Positions 1-7,317 of a stretch of DNA of 64,000 bases are shown here, piece by piece. Below the pieces are notes generated by a model. That model was not told where the DNA came from and did not search any database. It was given only the letters and a program-made list of their open reading frames with translations. Position 1 is the first letter of the stretch. The number at the start of each line of letters is the position of its first letter. A program made the translations under genes and the position numbers. This DNA is from Mycobacteroides saopaulense (GTDB lineage: Bacteria; Actinomycetota; Actinomycetes; Mycobacteriales; Mycobacteriaceae), in contig NZ_CP010271.1 in NCBI RefSeq assembly GCF_001456355.1, positions 124,001 to 188,000 of the forward strand, in the 5' to 3' direction.

Positions 1-2
1 CG

Positions 3-128
3 GTGGGATACCTGGCCCGGCGGATAGCCGGCGTTCGGGTCAAAGAGCTTGAGGGGCAGGATCATTTCGCGCATCGCGATGCGCCGACGATGTTCGCCCG
101 GGTGCTGCGCGAGCTATTGCTGGGTTAG
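3..128 (+). CDS. C-terminal fragment, possible alpha/beta hydrolase
   Basis: An open frame enters from the left edge and ends with TAG at 126-128. It gives about 41 residues, including the segment VKELEGQDHFAHRD. A short strand followed by G-x-DH is the usual setting of the catalytic histidine near the C-terminus of alpha/beta hydrolases, so that fold is my best guess. The body of the protein lies outside the window. Its stop overlaps the stop of the convergent gene at 125 by a few bases. The assignment rests on one short motif and is weak. Confidence 0.4.
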   Translation: MGYLARRIAGVRVKELEGQDHFAHRDAPTMFARVLRELLLG

Positions 129-910
129 ATCTTGCGGGCGCGCAGTCCATTGAGGAACGGGCAGCCTGCCAGGATGCGTAGCGCCTGGCTCAGGCCCGCG
201 GTGTCGTTGACGGGCGCGTTGAACGGCAGCCGAACGTCGTGGTCGCCCTCGGTGCCTTCCACCCGCAGCTGGATGCCGTAGCGGTCGATGCCCAGCAGGC
301 GCACGTCGCCGTGTTGCAGATTCAGCGGAAGACGCCGGGCCAGTCGTTCGACGAGATCGCGGTGATCCTGGTCGATGTGTGACAGCCATCCGGCTTCGAG
401 TGCGCAGAAGGGGTCTGGTTGCGCGCCGAGCAGAGCCGAGACGTCCACCGATTCGGCTCCGGTGGAGTCGGCGACGACGACGGACTCGACCGTCAGGCAC
501 AGCAGTATCGAGCCCGGTTCGGTACGCAGACGCATATCGGTGCGGATGTCCAACAGTGCCGGATCGGGTATGCGGCTGGCGATGACGTCGACGATGCCGC
601 GCGCCTCCCGGTCGGAGGCGGCCACCACGTTGCCGCGCACCCAGACCAGGGATCTGACCGGTTCGCGCAGCGGAAGCGGTGCCTGATCGGTGAGTTCGAG
701 GAGGGCCGGCATGCCGGGTGATCCGGCCGCCACCACTGTTGCCGCGATGGCGCTGTGCGCGGGGACCGCTACCGCGAAGGTGCCGTCGTCGAACAGGTGA
801 TGCAGCGAGGTTCCGACGACGTCGGCTCCGGCGATCGCGAGGGTCGAACTCGCGGCCCGTGCGCAGGCCGAACGGACTCGCTCGGCGGTGGTGGGCGGTG
901 CTGCGGTCAT
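125..910 (-). CDS. DUF2470-type conserved protein, Rv3839-like, iron-regulated
   Basis: The protein has 261 residues, starting at ATG 910 after a good Shine-Dalgarno (AGAGGA) and ending at 125. It resembles mycobacterial Rv3839, whose C-terminal half is a DUF2470/heme-utilisation-like domain: a 'W-x-SHIDQDH' stretch near residue 180 followed by a beta-rich region with 'GIDRYGIQLRV'. The N-terminal half looks like the split-barrel part of the same superfamily. No catalytic residues are recognisable. An IdeR-type iron box lies just upstream, matching the known iron repression of the M. tuberculosis homologue. It is divergent from pheA. A role in iron or heme handling is inferred from the regulation and family only. 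Confidence 0.75.
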   Translation of the reverse strand: MTAAPPTTAERVRSACARAASSTLAIAGADVVGTSLHHLFDDGTFAVAVPAHSAIAATVVAAGSPGMPALLELTDQAPLPLREPVRSLVWVRGNVVAASDREARGIVDVIASRIPDPALLDIRTDMRLRTEPGSILLCLTVESVVVADSTGAESVDVSALLGAQPDPFCALEAGWLSHIDQDHRDLVERLARRLPLNLQHGDVRLLGIDRYGIQLRVEGTEGDHDVRLPFNAPVNDTAGLSQALRILAGCPFLNGLRARKI

Positions 911-941
911 GGCGGTCCTCTTCCTGACGAACTCAATGAAC

Positions 942-960
942 TGAGGTAAGCCTAAGTTAA
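942..960 (-). promoter_or_regulatory. IdeR iron box
   Basis: Read on the minus strand, TTAACTTAGGCTTACCTCA matches the 19-bp IdeR/DtxR consensus TTAGGTTAGGCTAACCTAA at 15 of 19 positions, with the central TTAGGCT intact. It lies 32 bases upstream of the start of the Rv3839-like gene, where a repressor would block transcription. The pheA start is 88 bases to the other side, so an effect on pheA is less likely. Confidence 0.8.
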
Positions 961-1034
961 CAACGGGAGGCGGAGAGTGCAAGGGACACGTGTGCTGTCG
1001 CCTGTGTCGTGGGTTCGCCTGGCGATCGAACGCC

Positions 1035-1040
1035 TAAGGT
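1035..1040 (+). promoter_or_regulatory. -10 hexamer of pheA
   Basis: TAAGGT lies 7 bases before GTG 1048. This is the spacing expected when transcription starts at the start codon (leaderless mRNA). No Shine-Dalgarno is visible. Confidence 0.6.
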
Positions 1041-1047
1041 TTGAAGT

Positions 1048-1974
1048 GTGCAGCGCATCACGTATTTGGGGCCGGAAGGCACGTTCTCCGAGGCTGCGCT
1101 GATCCAGCTGCGGACCACGGGACGCATTCCCGGCGCACCGGAGGTGGAACCGGTGTCGGTTGCCAGTGCGCGCGAGGCATTGGTGCAGGTGCAGAAGGGG
1201 GAGGCCACCTACGCCTGTGTTCCCATCGAGAGCTCACTGGAAGGCCCGGTGGTGCCGACTCTGGACACCCTGGCGGTCGGTGCTCCGCTGCAGATCTTCG
1301 CCGAGACGGTGCTGCCGGTGTCGTTCACCATTGCCGTGCGACCGGGGACCTCTGCACAGGACGTGAAGACCGTTGCCGGGTTCCCCATCGCGGCCGCACA
1401 GGTGCGGGAGTGGCTGGCCACCAACCTGCCGAATGCCGAGTTGGTCGCCGCCAACTCCAACGCCGCGGCAGCCGAGGATGTGAAGGCGCAGCGGGCCGAC
1501 GCCGGGGTGTGCACGGAATGGGCGGCACAGCGACTGGAGTTGGCGGCCCTGGCCAGCGGCGTGGTGGATGAAGCTCACGCGCACACACGTTTCGTGCTGG
1601 TGGGGCAGCCGGGGCCGCCCCCACCGGCCACCGGATCGGATCGCACCTCGGTGGTGCTGGGACTGGGAAACGTGCCCGGTGCTCTTGCCGCGGCCATGAA
1701 TGAGTTCGCGATTCGGGACATCGACCTGACACGTATCGAGTCGCGGCCCACCCGTACCGGTTTGGGTACCTACCGCTTCTTCCTGGATTGCGTTGGCCAC
1801 ATCGACGACATCGCCGTCGGGGAGGCACTCAAGGGCCTGCACCGTCGTTGTGAGGATGTGCGGTACTTAGGATCGTGGCCGAGGGGAACGACGGCGCCTG
1901 CCGGCTCCAACCCGCCGGTGCTGGACGAAGCGTCGGGATGGCTCGCAGAGACACGGGAAGGGAAGCTGCGATGA
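1048..1974 (+). CDS. pheA: Prephenate dehydratase
   Basis: This 308-residue enzyme converts prephenate to phenylpyruvate in phenylalanine synthesis. The N-terminal catalytic domain starts with ITYLGPEGTFSE (residues 4-15), and the conserved 'PIESSLEGPV' follows near residue 60. The C-terminal ACT domain, with NVPGALA and the IESRPT signature of PDT allosteric domains, lies at about 200-275 and should bind phenylalanine for feedback inhibition. The GTG start is preceded by a -10 element and no ribosome site. The stop overlaps the next start as ATGA, so the two genes are translationally coupled. Same order as Rv3838c-Rv3837c. Confidence 0.95.
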   Translation: MQRITYLGPEGTFSEAALIQLRTTGRIPGAPEVEPVSVASAREALVQVQKGEATYACVPIESSLEGPVVPTLDTLAVGAPLQIFAETVLPVSFTIAVRPGTSAQDVKTVAGFPIAAAQVREWLATNLPNAELVAANSNAAAAEDVKAQRADAGVCTEWAAQRLELAALASGVVDEAHAHTRFVLVGQPGPPPPATGSDRTSVVLGLGNVPGALAAAMNEFAIRDIDLTRIESRPTRTGLGTYRFFLDCVGHIDDIAVGEALKGLHRRCEDVRYLGSWPRGTTAPAGSNPPVLDEASGWLAETREGKLR

Positions 1975-2657
1975 GCGGGCGCCTTGTCCTGGTGCGGCAC
2001 GGGCAGTCCTACGGAAACGTCGAACGCCGGCTGGACACCAAGCCGCCGGGTGCGGCGTTGACCGAGCTCGGATTGCAGCAGGCCCGCCTATTCGCCAGGC
2101 AATATGAGGAACATGCACCGGCGGTGCTGGTGCATTCGGTGGCGGTGCGCGCTGTGCAGACCGCCGGCCAGATCGCGGAACACCTTAGTGTGGAAGCACT
2201 TCAACTGGACGGCTTGCATGAGGTGCAGGCTGGGGAGCTGGAAGACCATACCAGTCTGGACTCGTTCGAAATTTTCGACCGCACTTATGAGCGTTGGCAT
2301 TTCGGTGATTTCGGCGCACGGTTGCCTGGAGGGGAATCCGCTCAGGACGTGTTTGACAGATACCTGCCAGTGGTGGCCGATCTACGGCTGCGGCACCTGG
2401 AAAACGATGCGTCGACCGGCGACGTGGTGGTCGTCAGTCATGGTGCGGCGATCCGTCTGGTCGCTGCGACACTCGCCGGGGTGGATCCGGGCTTCGCGGT
2501 CAACCGGCACCTGCGCAATGCGGAAGCCGTTGTGCTGGCGCCGATCACCGACGGACGGTGGAGCTGTGTGCAGTGGGGTGATGCGGCGGCGCCGTTCCCG
2601 CATCAGGAAGCCGAAAGCGCCGAGGAGTTGGCGCAGTCGGCCGACCCGATGGGCTAG
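1971..2657 (+). CDS. Histidine phosphatase (phosphoglycerate mutase-like), Rv3837c type
   Basis: The protein has 228 residues and starts at ATG 1971 inside the pheA stop (ATGA overlap). The N-terminal LVLVRHGQS (residues 5-13) carries the phospho-accepting His10. A second catalytic histidine lies in VVVVSHGAAIRLV near residue 160. This places it in the cofactor-dependent phosphoglycerate mutase/acid phosphatase superfamily. The substrate cannot be read from the sequence. Most small members of this type are phosphatases rather than glycolytic mutases. Coupling to pheA is conserved in mycobacteria, but a role in aromatic metabolism is unproven. Confidence 0.85.
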   Translation: MSGRLVLVRHGQSYGNVERRLDTKPPGAALTELGLQQARLFARQYEEHAPAVLVHSVAVRAVQTAGQIAEHLSVEALQLDGLHEVQAGELEDHTSLDSFEIFDRTYERWHFGDFGARLPGGESAQDVFDRYLPVVADLRLRHLENDASTGDVVVVSHGAAIRLVAATLAGVDPGFAVNRHLRNAEAVVLAPITDGRWSCVQWGDAAAPFPHQEAESAEELAQSADPMG

Positions 2658-2881
2658 ATCGCCAGCCGGATATCGCGTTCGCAATCACATTGCGCGGCAA
2701 TGCAATCGATGACCAGGCTATGCCGCAGTAGATGCGCGCCGTCGCAGTCGCGATCTGTGCACTCGGCATGCCGGGAGGAATGTACGATCAGCGTGCCGTG
2801 ACAGTGGTCGATATCGCGGACGCAGTCGCGGCAGGCCACACCGCAGCTGATGGCGCGCCGCCACTCCGGTGCCTTCTTCAT
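2654..2881 (-). CDS. Cysteine-rich small protein, possible metal-binding
   Basis: This 75-residue protein starts at ATG 2881 (MKKAPEWRRA). It carries ten cysteines and five histidines, including C-x3-C-x2-C, C-H, C-x4-C and C-D-C patterns spread over the whole chain. The pattern suggests Zn or Fe-S binding, or a compact disulphide-linked fold. No signal peptide is seen, so metal binding is more likely than disulphides. Its stop overlaps the stop of the convergent phosphatase gene by three bases. I do not recognise the family by name. Confidence 0.65.
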   Translation of the reverse strand: MKKAPEWRRAISCGVACRDCVRDIDHCHGTLIVHSSRHAECTDRDCDGAHLLRHSLVIDCIAAQCDCERDIRLAI

Positions 2882-3167
2882 ACAAGTGTTGTAACACCGG
2901 ACGCCGACAAGTCGTCGTCACCGCACGGGTGAGGGCCCCTTTTTCTGCCTGGATCGTCGAGTCCAGTTCGTCGTCGCGGATGCTTCGGGTAGGGGCTTGC
3001 GCATGGAACGGACGCCCAACGTACAAATCTCGTTCCTGAGCCGTTCATACGCCGTCCACGCTGCCCTCATAGACATTTCAGTCATACCCCAACGGGGTAC
3101 CGGGTTCCTGATTGTGTGGCGCCCTGAGATGGACTGAGTTGGACAACCGGAGAGGCGCCACCGCACC
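2882..3167. other. Non-coding gap before porin genes
   Basis: These 286 bases hold the divergent upstream regions of the Cys-rich gene (minus) and the first porin gene (plus). I see no convincing gene. A GGAGAGG ribosome site lies about 15 bases before the porin start. A clear -10/-35 pair could not be fixed. Confidence 0.5.
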
Positions 3168-3848
3168 ATGCTGAAGAGTCTTGTCGCCCTGACCACCGCC
3201 TACGCCCTCGGTGCGTCCGCGCCCGTGGCTCTGGCAGATCCGCTCGGCGGTGAGCCACTACCGGACGGCGTCCACGCCGAATCCGCGGCTGCTCCGGTGG
3301 CTGATAGCGGTGCTGTCGCCTCCGGCGAGCCGGGCACCCTGCGCACACGGGACGGTTGGATTCTGGCGGTCGCGGCCAAGGACGAGATCCAGTTGCCCGT
3401 CGCCCCGTTGACCACCGCGTTGTCTTCGCGTGAGTACTTGGTCAGCGGTACCTTCCTGGGAACTATCCAGGGGGCCGGCACGACCAAACTGACGGACGGC
3501 GTGCTGGAGGCTGGGTACCAAATCGGTTGTGGCATAAGCGCTGCCGAGGTAGACCTGAGATTCGGCGGCGGCATCACGCCGCAGATCAGTCCGGCGGGAG
3601 CGCCGAGCGTTGCAGGCAACGTTTTCGCCCAGATCCGTCCCACCCTCAAGCCGGGCACCGCGACCATCATCCCGGTCACCAAGATGGCGTTCGAGGGAGA
3701 CTCCGCCCGCGTCTCGATCACTGCGTTCCGCATCAAGATCGACAGCTGCGTGGGTCAGTCCTTTATCCGCTCCTACGCGATCCTCACCAGCTCGACCGAC
3801 GACACGCAGGATGTGGTCACCTACATGGGCGTCACCAAGGCCGTCTGA
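3168..3848 (+). CDS. MspA-family outer-membrane porin, copy 1
   Basis: The 226-residue precursor has a signal peptide (about residues 1-23, cut after ALA). The mature part carries the MspA-family signatures LEAGYQIGCGI near residue 120 and a C-terminal 'RSYAILTSSTDDTQDVVTYMGV', comparable to the LELGYQIG and ...RLISSTGDSVTTYG segments of MspA. Such proteins form oligomeric channels for small hydrophilic solutes across the mycolate outer membrane. Two cysteines (GCGI and DSCVG) absent from classical MspA are conserved in both copies and may form a disulphide. A Pro/Ala-rich linker follows the signal peptide. It is the first of a tandem pair, 57 bases from the second. Confidence 0.85.
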   Translation: MLKSLVALTTAYALGASAPVALADPLGGEPLPDGVHAESAAAPVADSGAVASGEPGTLRTRDGWILAVAAKDEIQLPVAPLTTALSSREYLVSGTFLGTIQGAGTTKLTDGVLEAGYQIGCGISAAEVDLRFGGGITPQISPAGAPSVAGNVFAQIRPTLKPGTATIIPVTKMAFEGDSARVSITAFRIKIDSCVGQSFIRSYAILTSSTDDTQDVVTYMGVTKAV

Positions 3849-3905
3849 GGCGACAACCCGCCAAATACACACTCGCTCAACCTTATCCAGATCTGAGAGG
3901 CTTCG

Positions 3906-4610
3906 ATGACGATGTACAAGACCCTTGCCGCCGTGACCGCTGCGTGTACGTTCGCGGGGGCGGCACCGCTGGCGGCGGCCGAGCCGGTTCCCTCCCCGCT
4001 GCCATTGCCGGCCACGGCAGAGAACCAGCCGCCCCCGGTCGAAGGTGAGCCCGGTCCGCCGCTGGACAACGGTGTTGTCGCCTCCGAAGCGCCGGCCACC
4101 GTCACCACACCCGACGGCTGGGGGTTGTCCGTCGCGGCCGAGGAGGAGACTCAGCTGCCCATACCGCCGCTGACTACGGCGGTGTCGTCCCGCGAGTACC
4201 TTGCGGGAGGCACCTTCATCGCCACCGTCAAGGGCAGTGGCAGCACCAAGCTCAAGGGCGGAACGCTGGAGGCCGGCTACCAGATCGGCTGCGGTATCAC
4301 CTTGAGCGCAGTCCGATTGACCGGAAGCGTCGGACTCTCCTCGTCACTGGGCCAATCCGGCATCGGCACCATCGGCATGCCGCTGGTGGGCAATATCGAA
4401 GTACGGCCGAAGCCCGGTGAGGTCATCAACGTCTCCGTCACCAAGAAGAAGTTCAAGGGCAAACAATCTCGCGTCACCCTCAAGGACGTCCACATCAAGA
4501 TCGACGGATGCATCGGACAGTCGTTCCTGCGCTCGTATGCGGTACTCACCAGCACCACCTCGGGAACTGAGGACATCATCGCGTACTACGGGGTCACCAA
4601 GATGGTCTGA
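3906..4610 (+). CDS. MspA-family outer-membrane porin, copy 2
   Basis: The 234-residue precursor has a signal peptide of about 25 residues ending AAA|EP and a Pro-rich linker longer than in copy 1. A GAGAGG ribosome site supports ATG 3906. ATG 3912 is a possible alternative. The core DGW-x-LSVAA, PLTTAVSSREYL, LEAGYQIGCG and the final 'SYAVLTSTTSGTEDIIAYYGV' match copy 1 closely, so the pair arose by tandem duplication and has diverged. Both cysteines are kept. The middle segment (about residues 135-165) differs most, which is where channel-lining residues would be expected to vary. Confidence 0.85.
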   Translation: MTMYKTLAAVTAACTFAGAAPLAAAEPVPSPLPLPATAENQPPPVEGEPGPPLDNGVVASEAPATVTTPDGWGLSVAAEEETQLPIPPLTTAVSSREYLAGGTFIATVKGSGSTKLKGGTLEAGYQIGCGITLSAVRLTGSVGLSSSLGQSGIGTIGMPLVGNIEVRPKPGEVINVSVTKKKFKGKQSRVTLKDVHIKIDGCIGQSFLRSYAVLTSTTSGTEDIIAYYGVTKMV

Positions 4611-4613
4611 TCG

Positions 4614-4630
4614 GGCCGGTTCGACCGGCC
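4614..4630 (+). terminator. Hairpin after porin pair
   Basis: GGCCGGT-TCG-ACCGGCC is a perfect 7-bp stem, starting 4 bases after the porin stop and ending 8 bases before the stop of the convergent EspG-like gene. It has no U-run. It probably separates the two converging transcripts. Confidence 0.55.
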
Positions 4631-4637
4631 GCGCGGC

Positions 4638-5381
4638 CTACTCCAGCCCGAGGCTCTTGAGTGCGTGCGTCATCCGCTGCGGCGTCGCGGGCGTGAGGGT
4701 GGCCCACAGCGCGCCGTCTGCGGATGTGCTGGGGGTGGCCATGATTCGCCCGAATGCGGTGTCGTACACCGCAACTCCACCGGGTGCGCGATCGGTGATG
4801 CCATCGACACGACGAATCGCGGTGATCTCGGTCATCGCTCCGCGGCGAGCCATTGCCTTCGCCACGGTGACCGCGTCGGCCTTGGCGGCGCCGAGAGCCA
4901 TGAGCTGACGCGCCATGTCGGCGGGCTCGGAGTTGAGTGCCAGAGCCAGCTGCTCGGCGGGTGCGTTGATCGACCCGAACTTCAGCGGGGTGGCATCGCC
5001 CAGGTACCGCCACAGCTCGGCGCCAAGTGAGCCGGTCACCGATCGCATGGCCACGCCCTCGCCATCGTTGACCAGCAGCACGTATGCCTCACCGTGCTCG
5101 ACCAGGCACAGACGCAGCATCTGCGAACCCGCCCAGCGGCGGACCGCCACCTGTCCGGTGGCCTTGCTGGCCGAGGCCAGCATGTCGCGCAGCGTGGGGT
5201 GAAGGTCTTCACCCTTCAGCAGGTTGCGCTCCTTGAGCCGGGCGCGGGCACTCTCCAACGCGTCGCGATGCTCGGCTTCGTCATCGTGGCGCGGACCTGC
5301 GGCCAGGACTACCGGCAAGAGGTCATTGCCGGTGATCTCGCGGGTCAGCTCCAGTTCGTCGAAGTCCAGGCGGACGGTCAC
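4638..5381 (-). CDS. EspG-like type VII secretion chaperone
   Basis: The protein has 247 residues, starts at ATG 5381 and overlaps the upstream gene's stop as ATGA. It looks like EspG: N-terminal 'LDFDELELTREITGNDLLPVVL', then alternating strands and helices, a 'RRWAGSQMLRLCLVEHGEAYVLLV' strand region, and a C-terminal strand pair. EspG proteins are cytosolic chaperones that bind the tip of PPE proteins and deliver PE-PPE pairs to their own ESX system. Here it is the third gene of a PE-like/PPE-like/EspG-like operon with no eccB-eccE or mycP genes nearby, so the machine served must be encoded elsewhere. The family call comes from fold-like pattern and context and is fairly secure. Confidence 0.75.
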   Translation of the reverse strand: MTVRLDFDELELTREITGNDLLPVVLAAGPRHDDEAEHRDALESARARLKERNLLKGEDLHPTLRDMLASASKATGQVAVRRWAGSQMLRLCLVEHGEAYVLLVNDGEGVAMRSVTGSLGAELWRYLGDATPLKFGSINAPAEQLALALNSEPADMARQLMALGAAKADAVTVAKAMARRGAMTEITAIRRVDGITDRAPGGVAVYDTAFGRIMATPSTSADGALWATLTPATPQRMTHALKSLGLE

Positions 5382-6418
5382 AGCTCCGCGCTCGCGCCGA
5401 GGACCGGAGGCGCTACCGCGCCCTTGGAGCCGCCGCGCTCGAACAACGATGAGGCGTCGACGTTTTCGAAGTCGGCAACCTTGTCGCTACCGGACTTGCT
5501 GGTCAGGATGTCGGGCAGCTCGACGGGCTTGCTCTCGTCGCCCATGAAGACGCCGGTGGCGCCGATGGCGGTGAGATCCTTGTCGTCCTCGTCTTCGTCC
5601 TTCTTGTTGACGCTGCCGCCGACCTTGATGCCCTTACCGGCAGATGCTGCGAGAGCGCCGCCGGCCATCATGCCGGCCATCGGGGCACCCATACCGCCCA
5701 TGCCGTATCCGCCGCCACCGGCAGCGGCCGGGTTGCCGGTCATCGAGATGGCCGCCGCGCGGGCACTCTGCACGCCGGGTACCGAGTCGGGGCTCAACGG
5801 GCTGGGGCCCATCTCCGACAGGCCGACGCCCGCAGCGCTGACACCGGTGTTGCCGCTGTTGGCCTCGGACTTCTCTTCCGGGTACTTGATGACCTCGGGG
5901 GCGGCCGGGAACTCTACGACCTTGGCCGCGGGCTCGCTGGCGGACTCGTAGGTCTCCATGGCCTTGGCGGCCTGCAGATCCAGACCCTGCTCCATGCCCT
6001 CGGTGGTGGCGTGGAGCCCGAACAGCGCTCCACCTGCCGACAGTGCCTCGGCCTTGGCCTTCTCAAGCTGGGCCAGGTCGTTGATGTGCGGCATATCCAG
6101 GACCGCGGTGCCGTACGACTCGGCGTATGTGTTGGCGGTGTCGCTGACCTCCTGGGTCAGCCCGGCCATCTTGTCCAGCCATTCGGTGAACGGGGTCAGC
6201 TTGGTCAGCGCCTCTTCGGCGCGAGGGCCGCGGTAGCCCTCCATCAGCTTCTCGCCGACCTGCAGGCTGTTCTCGTGCACCTCGGCGAACGCAGCGCTGA
6301 TCTCCTGCCAGGCCAATGCGCTGTCGACGACGTGTGTCGGACCTGCACCGGTGGTGAGGTCCAGGGCCAGCTTCTTCGCCTTGCGGGCTGCCCAGTTGAC
6401 GCCAGTGAATCCGGTCAT
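5378..6418 (-). CDS. PPE-like type VII secretion substrate
   Basis: The protein has 346 residues. The helical N-terminal 180 residues follow the PPE plan: AW at the 'ALAWQEISAAFAEV' helix, then YRGPRAEEAL where PPE proteins have W-x-G, then long helices. The name-giving Pro-Pro-Glu is absent. The C-terminal half is low-complexity, with a Gly/Met-rich run (YGMGGMGAPMAG), a charged KKDEDEDDKD patch and acidic linkers. No Y-x3-D/E secretion motif is present. It ends 4 bases inside the EspG-like gene and starts 4 bases after the PE-like stop, so the three are one operon. It resembles EspE/EspB-type substrates as much as true PPE proteins. Confidence 0.75.
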   Translation of the reverse strand: MTGFTGVNWAARKAKKLALDLTTGAGPTHVVDSALAWQEISAAFAEVHENSLQVGEKLMEGYRGPRAEEALTKLTPFTEWLDKMAGLTQEVSDTANTYAESYGTAVLDMPHINDLAQLEKAKAEALSAGGALFGLHATTEGMEQGLDLQAAKAMETYESASEPAAKVVEFPAAPEVIKYPEEKSEANSGNTGVSAAGVGLSEMGPSPLSPDSVPGVQSARAAAISMTGNPAAAGGGGYGMGGMGAPMAGMMAGGALAASAGKGIKVGGSVNKKDEDEDDKDLTAIGATGVFMGDESKPVELPDILTSKSGSDKVADFENVDASSLFERGGSKGAVAPPVLGASAEL

Positions 6419-6421
6419 GAT

Positions 6422-6793
6422 CTATTCCCCCACACCATTGATACGGGCGGCGTTGTGTCGTTCCAGGTCCACGAACGCCTGCGAGTTACGCCGGAATGCT
6501 TCGGCGATGCGCTTGAGCTGCTCGATGCCGTCCTTGGCGACCTTCTCGAAGTTCTCGTTGGTCTTCGCGGAGGCGTTCGCCACCGCGGTGGACACCTCGT
6601 CGCGGCCCGCCGAGCCGAACTTCGCGGTCTCGAGCTGCTTGTCGAGAGCTTCCTGCAGTCGCTGCGCCATCGCGTCGTACTCGACGGCGGCATCCTTCAT
6701 CACATCCGGATCGACCTGCAGAACAGTTCCCGGCTGGTTAGCCAGGTCCCAACGGATCTCCTCACGCTGGGCGGGCGCCGGTACGTCAGCCAT
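6422..6793 (-). CDS. PE-like/EspC-type small type VII partner protein
   Basis: This 123-residue helical protein starts at ATG 6793 behind a strong GGGGACAG ribosome site. After a short leader it has VLQVDPDVMKDAAVEYDAMAQRL, the pattern of EspC/PE-type helices (V-D-P-x2-L-x2-A-A). A second long helix ends RHNAARINGVGE. It should pair with the PPE-like product downstream as a helical bundle. Its only tyrosine is in EYDAMA, so the usual Y-x3-D/E signal is missing. It is the first gene of the trio. An upstream ATG seven codons earlier has no ribosome site. Confidence 0.7.
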   Translation of the reverse strand: MADVPAPAQREEIRWDLANQPGTVLQVDPDVMKDAAVEYDAMAQRLQEALDKQLETAKFGSAGRDEVSTAVANASAKTNENFEKVAKDGIEQLKRIAEAFRRNSQAFVDLERHNAARINGVGE

Positions 6794-6831
6794 CTTCTGT
6801 CCCCTTTCCCCCACTTGTCTCGCGTCGTCCT

Positions 6832-6849
6832 AAGGGCAGTTTTGCCCTT
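6832..6849 (-). other. 7-bp hairpin upstream of PE-like gene
   Basis: AAGGGCA-GTTT-TGCCCTT lies about 40 bases before the PE-like start and 90 bases after the zincin stop, both on the minus strand. It could end zincin transcription or sit in the 5' leader of the trio. There is no U-run in the direction of transcription, so its role is open. Confidence 0.35.
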
Positions 6850-6938
6850 TCACTAAAGATGGACGGCGGATCCCTCTATTCGGTTCCATCATTCTCCAAG
6901 ATTTTTGGATTTTTTTCCAGCAAACCTCAGCCGCCTCT

Positions 6939-7289
6939 TTAGCCCCAGCCCAGCTGGTGTAAGCGCTCGTCGTCGATACCAAAATGATGGGCGATCTCAT
7001 GAATCACGGTGATCGTCACCTCGTCCACCACTTCGAGTTCGCTGGAACACATCTCCAGCAACGGTTCGCGGTAGATCGTGATGGTGTCGGGAAGCGCCCC
7101 CGCGTAGAAGCTGTCGCGCTCGGTCAGCGCGATCCCCTCGTACAGCCCGAGTAGCTCGGGATCATCCGGATGGCGGGCCTGGACCAGGACGACCACGTTG
7201 TCGATGGCGGCGGCGAGTTGAGGCGGCACGGCGTCGAGAGCATCGGATACGAGCTCTTCGAACCGTTGCTCGCTCATCTGGACTGGCAT
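6939..7289 (-). CDS. Minimal zincin metallopeptidase, Rv3836-like
   Basis: This 116-residue protein carries HEIAHHFGIDDERL near residue 100, the H-E-x2-H-x2-G-x2-D zinc-binding motif of the zincin_1 family. Family members are very small soluble proteins, and no physiological substrate is established. The start is taken at ATG 7289 (MPVQMSEQRF). ATG 7277 is the alternative. Sequence further upstream is Arg/Pro junk and overlaps the preceding gene. It lies 28 bases after the septum-formation gene on the same strand, as in Rv3835-Rv3836, so cotranscription is likely. Confidence 0.85.
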   Translation of the reverse strand: MPVQMSEQRFEELVSDALDAVPPQLAAAIDNVVVLVQARHPDDPELLGLYEGIALTERDSFYAGALPDTITIYREPLLEMCSSELEVVDEVTITVIHEIAHHFGIDDERLHQLGWG

Positions 7290-7317
7290 CGTGCGACGGT
7301 GTCGTGGGCCGGCACAG

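Noticed and set aside
6794..6938. A riboswitch in the AT-rich gap before the PE-like gene
   Set aside because: Only a simple 7-bp hairpin is seen, and no conserved riboswitch architecture could be recognised.
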